Part shown: positions 38,603 to 50,500 of the stretch, in pieces
Numbering within the stretch: position 1 is the stretch's first letter
How the letters are laid out: each line of letters opens with the position of its first letter
Source: Tubulanus polymorphus
Taxonomy: Eukaryota > Nemertea > Palaeonemertea > Tubulaniformes > Tubulanidae
Reading direction: 5' to 3'
Assembly (NCBI RefSeq): GCF_964204645.1
Contig: NC_134025.1
Location: 5,461,001-5,525,000, forward strand
DNA length: 64,000 nucleotides
Made by a program: the position numbers and the translations under genes
Notes under the pieces: model-generated
What the model was told of the DNA's origin: nothing
Databases searched by the model: none
What the model saw: the letters and a program-made list of their open reading frames with translations, nothing else

Positions 38603-40415
38603 AAATGACAGAAAATCTACAAAAAGTCAGTGTAATTTGAATGACATACTTCACTGATGCGACTACGCCGGCCAAAAATAAACACTGATAAGAGTTAGAA
38701 TGATACAGTGTATGTAGTGCTACTGTGAAAATCTATCTATGTCAGGTATGCGCCGTGTCTAAACGCTCTGTCATAGGCCTATGTGCTGTATACACAGCTG
38801 GTGCTTGTATGGATATAGGAACAGCTTCAGTGTGTTGCCAAGGCCTCCGCGTGATAACAGACATAACATGAAGTACAGAGCTCGATGTATATTCCATCTA
38901 TAGGGCCATAGCAACACTACCCGTTATATGATGTAACGTCACGCACATTTCAAAGGTTTGACGACCGTTACTTCCGGTCACCCCCAGCATGCATAGAGTT
39001 AATTCTGGAGCAAAAATATCAGTTAGAACCGGGGGTTGGTGTGCGGGTTCTGTGTAGCCGGGGTTGATGGGCACCGACATTTCATATGAATTACAAAAAC
39101 GTCGCGTCGTTTTGTACTGCGTAGACATATTGCTTCATTGATAAAAACTGTAAGCGGAACTTATCTTGAAGTTGGTCTGGTTTTTAAGAAATGCGTCCCC
39201 AGAGGTTCACTGTGACGGAGCTGTCTATGCTATTTATACTGACGAATGAATATATTTTCACACAGGGCCTCTCAAATAACTCGCCTTTTAACCTCGATAT
39301 ATCTGAGTTATAATGTATTGTCTCGTATTTCTCCCAGTATCATATTAAAAGGTGAACCACCTCAAACGTACAGTTACAGACAAATATTCCACCATCTAGT
39401 GAATATAGTTTCTATTTGGGCGCTGCAAAAGATGGAAATTATCGTACATAGTGGGTGATATTTTGACACATCTACGGTAGGTTCAGTTTTCATAAGTAAG
39501 GTCTTTTGACATCAGTTTTAGCTTCATTGTTTTCAAGCAGTTTCAAATTGCATTCAAAAAGCGCAATACTTATATGGGTAAATAAATCGTATTGTGCGCT
39601 AGTCGTTTCGTCAAATAAATGCAGATAAGAGCACGTGTGCTTTGCGACGGATGGGGTATCATTTAGAATAAGGCTAATTTTCACAGGAATCGGTTTTCAC
39701 GTATAACGTTGACCCTGGTTAGTAGCATGATGGATGAGTACGCTTTATAGCATAGATCAGAACTCTTCCGAAAATATCCGTAAAAAATCTTCACGAATTC
39801 TGCCACTCGCATGCACCGTCCTCTTAGATCAGAAATCTAAGAAAAGAATCTCACGGAATTCTCCGGGAAATTCTGTAATGTCTAATATAACAAAAGTAGA
39901 AATTATATAATTGTATTATCTCTAAATTTCATTATTCAACCTATGGACGTATATTTTCACATTTCTTAGAACACTCCACTTGCAAATGCTGGCTTTAAGG
40001 TAAGATGCTTAAATGAACCGTACATAGCGCGACCGGGTGCGTTTGCCTCCCGAAATCGTGGAAATATCCCTTATTGCGAATATCATTGTTATATCCAATA
40101 GAATTGCCCTTTCCGGGTTTCTCTGCCCCCTCCCCCAAGAAATTAAAATGCTAGGTACTGATTGCTTTTCTGATCGTAAAAAACAACCGTAAGATATCTT
40201 CCACTTATAAGATCTCATCGTATACACACAATGAATTGTAATAAATTGTAGATCACATCGTGGTTCACAGTGATATCGATTGTTGCTTGGATTTGAAAGT
40301 AAACGGAATTTCTTTACTTATACAGTGTAGGTTATACGTACAAACCAAATTTAAGAACACGACTGTGGTATTTGTTTCGTATACTTTATTCGAACACGCA
40401 TGTATTCTGATTTGC

Positions 40416-40725
40416 GTGAATCCCGAGAGATGGCGAAGTAGTTGGAGTTAGATAAAATGTTCGCATTATTTTATGGCGTTCATTTATGGCATGGTGTATG
40501 TGAATCTCAAGAGATGTCGAAGCTGTCGGATAACGGCGATCAGGCAAGTTAAAACAGTAGTCGTCCCTGGATCCGCCCCTGCGTTCTAAATTCCTGGATC
40601 ACCGATTGGTGAAGCATAACTCCCCTGGCTGTTCAGCCGCTAATACTACGTGCATGTGAAATTATTGATTTTTTCCAGAAAAACCACGTGTTACGTTTAC
40701 GGCAAACACCTAATTGGTGAAGCTT
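40416..40725. repeat. Block of diverged local duplications
   Basis: A 23-bp segment at 40416-40438 (GTGAATCCCGAGAGATGGCG...) recurs with about 20 of 23 identities at 40500-40522. Within the next 200 bp, CACCGATTGGTGAAGC (about 40602) recurs in diverged form as CACCTAATTGGTGAAGC (about 40708). A phrase CTGGATCCGCCCCTG at about 40567-40581 resembles words I associate with ends of invertebrate repeats. This is probably transposon-derived sequence of unknown class. Confidence 0.4.
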
Positions 40726-41987
40726 ATTGCCGACCGGGTCTAAGGTACCTCCCAAAAAAGATGAATTTAAATGCATTCTTATCATATACCCACATCGATA
40801 GAATAGTTTGGACGGAAAAAATTGGGAATCCCTTAGATCCGCACCTGATATTTGATTATGGTTTTACTCGTAGGCCCTAATGAAAATTACACCACTACCA
40901 TTATTCTCTCAATAAATGGGAGTATGAAAACTTCGAAAAAGAAAAGGCGAAATAAATTTATCTCTTTATATTTTGCCCTTTGGTACGTGTTATATCGTTA
41001 CACCTAACAAGCAGATATAATTTCACGAGACTATAATAAGATCCAATAACATGTAATACAAAAATATTCTTATTTTTCTAGCGCTCTTTCGTAGAATTTA
41101 CCTATCATCATTACAGAGCGTATTTTGCACGCTCGATCGATTTTAAGCGAACAAAAACTGAAACACATCTCAAATCAGACGACATGTCATTTAGTGCTGC
41201 TGTATATACTCGATTCGCGCGCTTCTCTCCTGACGGCTTGAAAATTTCGTTTTGCAAAGCGTGGCTAGCACACTTGATGGGACCTTTGTGGGGAAACATT
41301 CGCCCAGGGCGTGAATCGTTTACGATGCAAACTATAGTAGATGAGGTAGGCCTTGTTGATGTTGTACGGTTCGCAAACACGTAATTTATATATATACTAT
41401 TATGTATATGATCTAGATGTCATTTGCGCGCAAAGGGCAGACTTTCTTTTGTAAAGTGTGATATTTTCGTAAATGTTTTTTACATGAAAAAAAGGAATAT
41501 TCATTTGTCTCCCAAAATTTCAAGAGTTCAAGCCTTGGGTATCTCGTACTTGTTTTAGAACTAAGTTGAACAAAGTTAAAAGTAGACAATTTGGTATACA
41601 AAATCACTCTAATTAAAAGATTCATTTTTGCAAAGTAGATGATAGTTAATAGACATCTGTTAACCACTATCGAATGAGCAAGCAAGGCTGGCGTTCAAGA
41701 AGTTATCAAAGCTGACAACATTTGTCACGTCTCCGACTGGTAGTAACTTATCTTGTTTTTTTTGCAAATAATTATTGCACCTAATGCGATAGGTTTGTCA
41801 ATCATTGTTTCCCTGTCATTATTTGAGAATTACAAATTCCGATATTGCTGGGAATCCAAAATACAATGATATAAACATGTTTAGGATTTCTCTTGGCCTT
41901 CCAAAGGTCGACTAAAATGGTCATATGACCGATGTGCTTAAACCCATCGACTTAGTCATCTATATTCGGGACCGTTCGTCTCTAAGC

Positions 41988-42243
41988 AGGCCCGTGCGTG
42001 AGAAATATGCGGGTCGGTTCGTTTGTTATTTGGTTGGAATAGAATGGGGGTCTGGGGGCTCCTGGTAAAAGTTTGAAAATCTGATGCTCATATGACCTCT
42101 GAGCGATTTCCGTTGTCAAGGTCTGAATAAATGAACAAAGATCTTATGCATGTTGTAGTAGTTGAAAGTGTAATACGTTTGAGCTTGATAATATTTTCAA
42201 ATCAAAAACGAATTTTTCGTTCGATCCCCCACGCTACAGGCCT
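41988..42243. mobile_element. Candidate small non-autonomous DNA transposon (MITE-like)
   Basis: The left end AGGCCCGTGCGTG (41988-42000) and the reverse complement of the right end, AGGCCTGTAGCGTG, match except for one substitution and one inserted base. They would be terminal inverted repeats of a 256-bp element. The interior has no open frame and contains G-rich words such as GGGTCTGGGGGCTCC. I could not see a clear target-site duplication, so the class is undetermined and the call tentative. Confidence 0.35.
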
Positions 42244-43408
42244 ACCCAGCAAATTTAAAAAAAAACCAAACAAACACTGACACGGCATTTCATTTTACAG
42301 ACGGAACTGACGTATATTTATAAGACTTGTTCATTATCATGAATGTTTGAGGATGCCGGGTTTCATTATCACATGAACATGTGGTCATTATGCCCATGGT
42401 TGAACTTCGGTTAACCTGACTCGAACCTGACACAGCCAACACGAGCTGTTTGCGCGTCACCACAAAAGGAATGATGGGTCGTGACCACTAGTCAGGACAA
42501 TAGCATTACAACACGTACCGACGTGCAGAGCGACGACGTTTGTCAAATACATTTAAAATTAAACTCCAATTGCCTTTTAAAATGATAAACCAGAAAAGGC
42601 ACAAAGGGCGCGGTCAAGTCGCGAGGACATTATAAAACTAGAATAAGTAATGCGGACTTTAAGATATCGAATGATTTTGAGGATAGCAAAAATTATTCTA
42701 ATCCAATTTTGCTCAATTTTGAAGTTTATGACTAGATAAGATTGGACTCATGTAATGCAATAATTGTTTTTAACAGTTGGTACTGGCATCATACTAGGTG
42801 TACATGCCAAAACCAGCTCAAAATTAGGTTGAAGGCGCCTCCCGAGACGATTGCAGGTGTCAAGACAGTATGTTATGAAACAAGACAGCAACGTGTAAAC
42901 CAACATTTATAAGGGGCCGATTTTGTTGTGGCTTAGTTCTACGGGGGTTTGCTTCATTAGATTCAGAATCTACTTATTGTCATTACGGAACAATTAAAGC
43001 AACTCAAACGCCGCATTTACGACGGGTGACAGATGGACAGACCTCGGGGCTTCATCTTCGAGTATCGCACGACTTTTCTCCTTGAGTTACAACGCACGAT
43101 CAATCAATACATTATTATTCTGAATGTTTCACAGGACTGGACAACGACGCATCACAAAAAGCGCATCCGCGTCCATCAACACAATGTGACTACCTGTGTA
43201 GTTCGTGTCCGTTATACTTCACCTCATATGATATTGAACATTCGCATGGGCTGCACTTGAAAAACATCAATGGGAAATAACAACAATTAGAAAATGAATT
43301 TCCAAGCATTACAAATAAACATTTTTCTTAAAAAGAAGATATTCTAAGCTGATGAGGTGAAATGATAAAAAACATCGGGATTTTTACGCATTTTCTGCTC
43401 AGTTACAC

Positions 43409-43430
43409 CATGGACTCTTGTGAGTCCATG
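43409..43430. repeat. Inverted repeat CATGGACTC / GAGTCCATG
   Basis: CATGGACTC at 43409-43417 and GAGTCCATG at 43422-43430 are exact reverse complements around TTGT. Together with the preceding C, this is a third copy of the CCATGGACTC decamer seen at 27045 and 27591. Confidence 0.75.
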
Positions 43431-44300
43431 TCCATGGGTCATTTTGGTTTGTAATGTAATCGAATTTATTTTATATAATAAATGCCTATTTCTATTATGT
43501 CTATATTTTTAACGAACAATTCAACCACGCTTTGTTATGTACTTGAAATGCGGCTTTTTTCACAATGTTTCGATGTATACGTCACAGTATGATATTTCAA
43601 ACGGGATAGTTCGATCTGCAATCATAATGGCTTTATAATGCCCTTGTCTTGGTTTTGGACGTTCGCTGGTTTTCCCTGGGGGTTCAAAATGATCCCTAGT
43701 TAAGGTCAGAGTGTGTGTCATGACCACCTCTAATCGTCATTATCGTCTCATTGGGGCGTCTTCGTAACACGTGCCGCATTCACGACTGTTCAAACGCATT
43801 GATGTAATTCGCCGCAACGAATCTTAATCGAAGAGTAAACTCGATTACGTTCTCGAAATACAACTCTTTGAAATGAGAGATAATTGTCGTCCTGAACACG
43901 CGCTTGGCCCCGAATGAACCCAGACCAGCTATACGCGATCCCGTTTCAATGAAATTCAGTTTAAATATCGTATTTCCGTTACTGACTTGGATTAATATTT
44001 CATCGCATCATTTGTGACATATCGTGGCTCGACGACAAATTTCTATTAAACTTGGGCGTTAAGACGTGCCGGTGTGTATAAACGTAAGATCACAACGAGA
44101 CAATATACGACATTCAACTCATTCGATTAGAAATGATAGTAAAACGAAACATCGATTCGCTTAATTTCCTATTCTCATCGAGCTATTGTCATAGATTGAA
44201 TCCTTGCTTAGGAAGCTGATTAGGGTCAAACACTCGGCACGTCTTCAGCAACTTTTCACCTTTCTCGAATCGTGATGTTTGCTGGTGTATATATATACTA

Positions 44301-44322
44301 TATGTATGTATGTATGTATGTA
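44301..44322. repeat. (TATG)n microsatellite
   Basis: Five to six tetranucleotide TATG/TGTA units flanked by AT dinucleotide runs, in intergenic sequence. Confidence 0.85.
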
Positions 44323-44859
44323 TATATATTGACGTGGGAATTTTTAATGGTCGGAGCCAGGTTCATCGGTTATGCGAGAAAGGTTGAATGTGGGCATCAT
44401 TGACAAAGACGAAGTAAAGCCCAATAAACCGCCCCACTAAAGAAATGGCCTGGAGAATTTCCTTCTTCTTCCGAACAACCATGACTCAAAAATCACGGAA
44501 GATCAATTGTCCCTCTGTCGTTCCACACAAGCGAAATAACCACTGCATGTATGATAAATGTAATAATACTACCGGATTCATGAAACCGCTAGTGATGAAA
44601 AGAAATACAAAATGAAAAAAAAATGTCTAAGTCTTTAAAGAATTTCGGCGTAAGAGCGGCGTTGGTTTGGATTACGTGATGACCCGAGAAAAAGAAACGA
44701 ATCATTATTATTTTGTTCAAATTTCCGAATGCAAACAAAAGAAATTTGCCATTTCGCGGGTTTCGAGTCTCATGATGAATTTTAGATATATATGTACATA
44801 TGTATAATTTATCACACTATGGGGACTTCGCTGGTGATGCCCAGCTTGCTGGCCAGTTC

Positions 44860-45034
44860 AGCTGACCAATTGCATTCGAGACGCAACGCGAGAGGAGGGA
44901 GAGAGTGAGGAAATACGTCGAGGCGGTGAGACGTACTTTAAGCAGAGGCAGCACGCGCTCGTTCGTCCGAGCCGAGGGGTATAAAAAATGGGAAACGTCT
45001 AAAACGCATCATGGAAATAATGATTAAGCCACAG
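44860..45034 (+). promoter_or_regulatory. Candidate alternative promoter and first exon of the nuclear receptor gene
   Basis: A conspicuously GC- and CpG-rich segment in AT-rich surroundings leads to a good TATA box, TATAAAA at 44980-44986. Downstream, an ATG at 45011 (A at -3, G at +4) opens eight codons, MEIMIKPQ, ending at a strong donor CAG|GTAAGG (intron from 45035). The phase is 0, exactly what the receptor exon at 49748 requires, so this exon could splice to it in frame. A difficulty is that a start about 30 nt after the TATA box would fall almost on this ATG. The second in-frame ATG, at 45020, may be the one used. Splicing to the receptor is inferred. Confidence 0.4.
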
Positions 45035-47524
45035 GTAAGGAATGACCAAATAATTTCTAGGAAAGCCACGAAACACGAGACAGGAAGTGCGGCAGCGACT
45101 TCCGTGCAACAGTCAGCGGTATCACGACAGCGATAGATAATGAATATATGCCCATTAATCTGAAGTTATTACGATATCATGCAGTAGATATTCATTCCAT
45201 CAACAATCTGAATGCTGACCGATTGGAAATTAATTTTTTCTCGATTATCATGAGCACTTGAAAATTAAACATCACAGGTCATCTTCGGATTTTCGTTTGG
45301 ATTCATTTCAGCGGAAAACTTCTGGGGAAATTGGGGAGGTTCCTGGCAAATAATACACAAAATACATTTACGTACTTTTTATCATATATAATATGAATTT
45401 GCAATTCATTTCATAATTCTTTGAATTTATATGCATATTGAATTAGATGTTAAGTACGAGATTATGATAGCAGCAATGTGCTACGCAGGATCGTAAATCT
45501 GAGATGTTAATGTTTAACTGTGAAAAGCTTCGAAATTTGTTGCTGATTGGAAATTGTTGAGAGATCTGCTACGATAGAAAATTGATTTTTCTTTTGTCGG
45601 ATTTTATTGCCTGACCAAATGCATTGTGTTTGTAGTAGATTTTACGCATCAAATCTCTATGTTTACCGCAGATGTTAATAATACGATTAACAACTCGCAT
45701 GGCATGTTGAATATCAGAGCAAACCTTACAAAATCGTATAAAATATTTTTGTTCATGTTTTAGTTAACCATGCTGTCCATTCATACGATTTGTTATGATT
45801 TTGTGTAATAATTTTGCGGTATTTGGTCACCTATTTCCTAGTCTAGACCATGGACTGCCCTTTGTAGCCTGAATAGTACGCGTGAACTTTTTCTGAGCTG
45901 ACCTGAATTTAGCGAGTAGTTCAAGGCATCTCTAAACAACCTCCAGAACTAAATGTGTAAATTGTGTCAACTGCGAATGTCCCAGTAACTAAGAGACCAT
46001 GAGGGTCAAAGGCTAACGGTGGTCTTGGTATCTTAGTTATAAGGTGATGAAAGCTTACTATTTCTAACACTATTAGTTGATTTAGTTCTGAGGGTTTGGA
46101 GTAAGTGGAAGTTGCAAATTACTAGTGAATTTTTGCCCTTTGAGAAGTGCATATCGTTGCTTTGTGTGTTTTGTTTCTTTTCCATTTCTTAGTTCTTGAT
46201 TAGTTTTGAAATGTGGAATTAACTATGGCAAGTGTCGCATTTATCTTTGATGGAAATTGAAGAAGTGAAAATGAAATTGAAGCTATCGCGTTTTAGAAAC
46301 AGTTGTTTCTTATTCCAAATCAGATTCGTTATTTTCCAATCCATCGCTTGTTGTTTATGGTCTTGAAGCGCTTCCACCATTCATGAATGACCATATTATT
46401 GTTTAATGGTGATTAATATTTACAACTGAAGGTCGGTTCGTGCCAGCCAGATTGGTCGATATTACTACCGGAAAGTTTGGATTGGAACTTTACAACCTAC
46501 TATCTATAACGTCATGATAAATCTGCAAATATTCATTTATATACTCGGTGCCTGGGATTGCATCTGAATTATTGACATATTTACGACATTTAATATTTCG
46601 TAGTAAATTCAGTCGGTCTCAACCAAGAATCAGTTTAAGTTATCGTCAGGTATGAGGCGGATATAGACGATATATATCTGTATTCGAATTGAAAAAATGT
46701 CTGAAAAAATATGCAAAAATTTTACGCATTAGATCCGCTTTATAAAGATTTGAATTACAAAATGGTAGCTAACAGTTATCAGATATACACCGACCATGAA
46801 TTTTGTTCTTTCTCTTTCACTTACAGTGCAGCCGAACTTAAACATTCAGCCTTATCTCCAGATGACAAACCCAATAAAAGCTCGTTCCACTATAAGCCAC
46901 CCGGCTTCGTTTTTCAACCTATATACTAAAAATTGTTTGGATAAACGTCCGGTTGCCGATCGCCGCGAGATTTCGGCCGCCGATCATTTTACCGCCTGAA
47001 CAATAGATTTTAGAATTTGAATTCCATCGTCGTTATCGGAGCTAGTAACCCTTGAGGTTAGCTAAAGGGCAATATTAACCGAATGGTCAGTGCAAATATT
47101 CTTCGGATTCGAAGTAATCAGAATTTCAACGCTTTAAGATTTTAGTACGAAAAGTATGACTTTGTTGTTAGTATATATATAGCATTGATAGAATTCATAT
47201 ATTCGAAACAGTGAAATGAATATTCGAATACACTTTTTATTTCTACGGAAGAAAAAATAGCTCAGTTGCAAATTGCGTCTCGATATTTCGAAACAATCTT
47301 TTCTTTTGTAACTGTCGCATCATCCGACGATTCCCCCATTTAAAACCGAGAAAGCAATCGATGCATTGTGCCTCAGCCTCAAGCGATCACAGTTACCCAG
47401 TTTTCTTTGGCTGCGCATGCTCATTCGAACCAACGGGCGCATGTACTTTTTTCTGGCCATTCAGAAAAAAAATACGCTCGTTGTTAGCTTAGGTCTCAAG
47501 TAATGTTCGATCGACTTAGCCCGA
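45035..47524. other. Non-coding stretch upstream of the main receptor first exon
   Basis: Nothing recognisable as coding. If the upstream first exon at 45011-45034 is real, this is part of its first intron. The sequence is AT-rich without obvious repeats. Confidence 0.4.
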
Positions 47525-50500
47525 ATGGAGTTCGAGAATTTTCAGGTAAGACCGTATGAAAAAGCGGTTGATAGATTTGTGTATTTATTTGAGAGCTGTT
47601 TGCACTTTATATTCCAACTGACCCCTCGGTGACTGTAGCTTGTATACGTATAATGTATTACAGATAGCATATTTATGTTAATCAAGTTCCACACATCTAA
47701 TTCACTCCGCCCTTCACTACTATCGATTGTAGACCTCTGGTTGTAGAACTGCTACAACCGCATTTTACGTTCTTAGTGAACGACGCGATGATGACGAGGA
47801 CGATACCGTTTGCCAAAATATCAACGACGAATATTTCGCTATATCATGTTTTCTGATCTGATCTCTACGGTTCATTCACTCAGAGATGTTCTTCATAAGG
47901 GTGACCTGTACTTTTTGAGATCTAAAAACTTGGCCTATTTTCTACTCACAAGTTTTTGGTCACTGACTAACCAATGGTAGAGTGTTTTTGGTCGTAAAAA
48001 TTTACCGACACGTTTCGGCATGGTTTCGCTGATCAAAACGGTTCGGAAGGATTTCATTATTTGAAGATTGTACGGTAAAAAAACAAGTTTGCGTTGCGGA
48101 AAAAGTCGATGTCATGCATACTCAGACGCCAAACGGGTTGCGCGATCACGGGTTTTCAGGACGTAACAAAAATGTTATTGAGGTGAGATATTTTTCGGAT
48201 TCAAGTGACTTATTTTTGATTTTATCTTCTTTGGTATTAAGACTTATTAATACAGTTTTACGGCGAGACATTCTGTTATGATTTTATCTATCACTATCAG
48301 TCTTCGACAACTACGGATTTTCACGTGAAATATGGTCGGTTTTAGATAAGCATCTAATATTGAATTGAAATAATCACAGATGTGTTTATTAAATATCTGG
48401 CTTATTTCGTTAATGTGAGAATGAATGTCTGCCATTTTGTACTCCTTGCTGAGATATCGAACCAGTGACTCACAAAAAGTACACGGGAACCATTCATTAT
48501 TTTGTACTTTGTAGTTGTCATGGCTTCCTCACTTTTTATAGATTGCTCTGCTTTTAAATTATTCGGACCTTTGCTCAAAATAAATTTGATTTCGCGAAAT
48601 TCCATTTGAGTAGTACCATCAGATTCGTTAATCATCATTCATAATATCATGGAGGTGGGAGAGACCTTCCTGACTATGTTATTACCTTTTAACACTTCGA
48701 TATAAATGCAAGGTTTAATCAAGTTTTAACGAGGAAACTGTTATTCATCTCTGTATAGATTTACACCTGTTATTATTTCAGACTAACCGATATCGACACA
48801 ATTTACTCAATTATTTTTGGCAGGCTAAAATGTGTGAAAATACTGAATAAAATCGTTACTATTTTCTGGCAATACTTTTCACCTAAAACTATGATAATGT
48901 TTTTGATGAATTCTGTGTGTAATAATTATTTTATTCTAAATAGGTGTAAAGTGCAAAAGAGCCGGAATTGAAAAAATATTTAATCAAATTATTTGAATTT
49001 ATCCACAGACTAATGTCATACCTTTCCAATCTTGAAAATTTCTTACTTTAGAGAAATATGGCTTTTAGGTCAAATGCCAAAGAGAAATTGAATGTAGTTT
49101 AGATAAGGGTAAAATATGAACCTGAGTTTGGTATATGTAATGGATATAACATGTTTAAAGATCTGAATTATCATTCGTCATCGGATCAACACATTCAGTA
49201 AAAATAGTGTCTTATTCGTAGACGTGCTTTTGGATTGATAAATTGTAAAAAATGAATGAATTTACTTTGATATCTGGAACAGATTGCGCAAATAGATTAT
49301 TTTTGATGTTTTGACTTATTTTAATTCTTATGTTTTTATGTTGAATACAAATGAGCTACGTAAACGTCTACACGTATTTATAAACCTTTGATGCTACGCT
49401 AACTTTGATATCTCAAACTGAAATCATATCATTTACACCAGTTTCAATTGCAAATCCAATAAAAGTACCCCGTGGCCATTAACTCAAAAAGATATATTTC
49501 ATGAAATGATGAATTCGCCCCATGTGCTTGATTACTATCTTTAGATATGTTATTATGTCTTCAAGAAGAAAAAAATACTTTGAATTTGAAATGACACAAA
49601 ACATTCACTGCGCATTGTGTGCAATTAGATAGAAAAGTTTTAGAGCCCATTATTTATCTGAATGAAACGATTCGTTGTTCAGAGTAATCCAGTGTTACTG
49701 TATCTCCAGGTGATGAGTCATATTTGTCTTATGTTTGATATTTGCAGGAGCGCGACTGTATGAAAGCCCAGCTGCAGCATGTTCTTTGTCGAGTCTGCGG
49801 AGATAGAGCGTCCGGACTGCACTACGGAGTTTTTGCCTGCGAAGGCTGCAAGGTAAAAAGCTGTTGTATCCTCTCTTCTGCATCAGTCGTCCTTTTTCAA
49901 ATGATTCGATATTAGCAAGAATTTTTCAATATCTTGATGATATTTTGTCGATCGTTTTAGGCATTTGATGTCGAAATTATTTGTCGACTAATAACCACGC
50001 TATTATCGGCATAAGCCGGGGATTCACGAAAATGTTGAAACTTTCTCTGGATACATTCCATTCCGGAATCTGTTGATTAGTGGGTTTTTTATAAATACAA
50101 ATCAAAATCTCAGTGAGGGCATATCAATTTATCTTCGACCAAATTTGCGGAAGAATTTACATAATTCAATCTGTATAGCCCGGTCAATTTCTGCGACTTT
50201 GATTGGAAGGGATTTAATTTCGAGAAGAGTAAGGTTTCGGGTTTATTATCCCAACTGTAATTACTACATAATGTCATTATCTATTTCGTTACATTAAAGG
50301 GATCAATGGACATGGCCATAAATTCTCTGTGTCAGTCTGTCCGCTCAAATCTATTGATTATAGGCAAATGATTCTAATCAGAGGATCGAATCAAGAGATT
50401 GACTCATCATGAGCTCAATAAGAATTCGGATTTCATCAAGAAATCTGCAAGTACCTCGGAAATTCCCACCAGTATATAGAAGAATCCACGCGTCCTGAAG

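Larger units (their letters stand above)
38190..38640. repeat. Possible interspersed repeat fragment
   Basis: This block has G/C runs unlike its surroundings (TGGGGTAAGATGAGGGACCCC, GGGGGTC, GACCCCC). It contains a perfect 22-bp tandem duplication and a series of GGTCA words. The composition resembles degenerate transposon-derived sequence common in invertebrate genomes. I could not define its termini or class. Confidence 0.35.
32600..44800. other. Intergenic region between FoxA and the nuclear receptor gene
   Basis: About 12 kb with no recognisable coding sequence. The open frames are all under 115 codons and unremarkable. It contains the repeat-like blocks listed separately: about 38190-38640, 40416-40725, 41988-42243, the 43409-43430 inverted repeat and a tetranucleotide microsatellite at 44301-44322. 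Because FoxA and the receptor gene point away from each other, this interval would contain the upstream regulatory DNA of both. Confidence 0.55.

Noticed and set aside
47255-47300. tRNA-like TAGCTCAGTTG
   Set aside because: No B box or acceptor stem, and the surrounding sequence does not fold as a tRNA.
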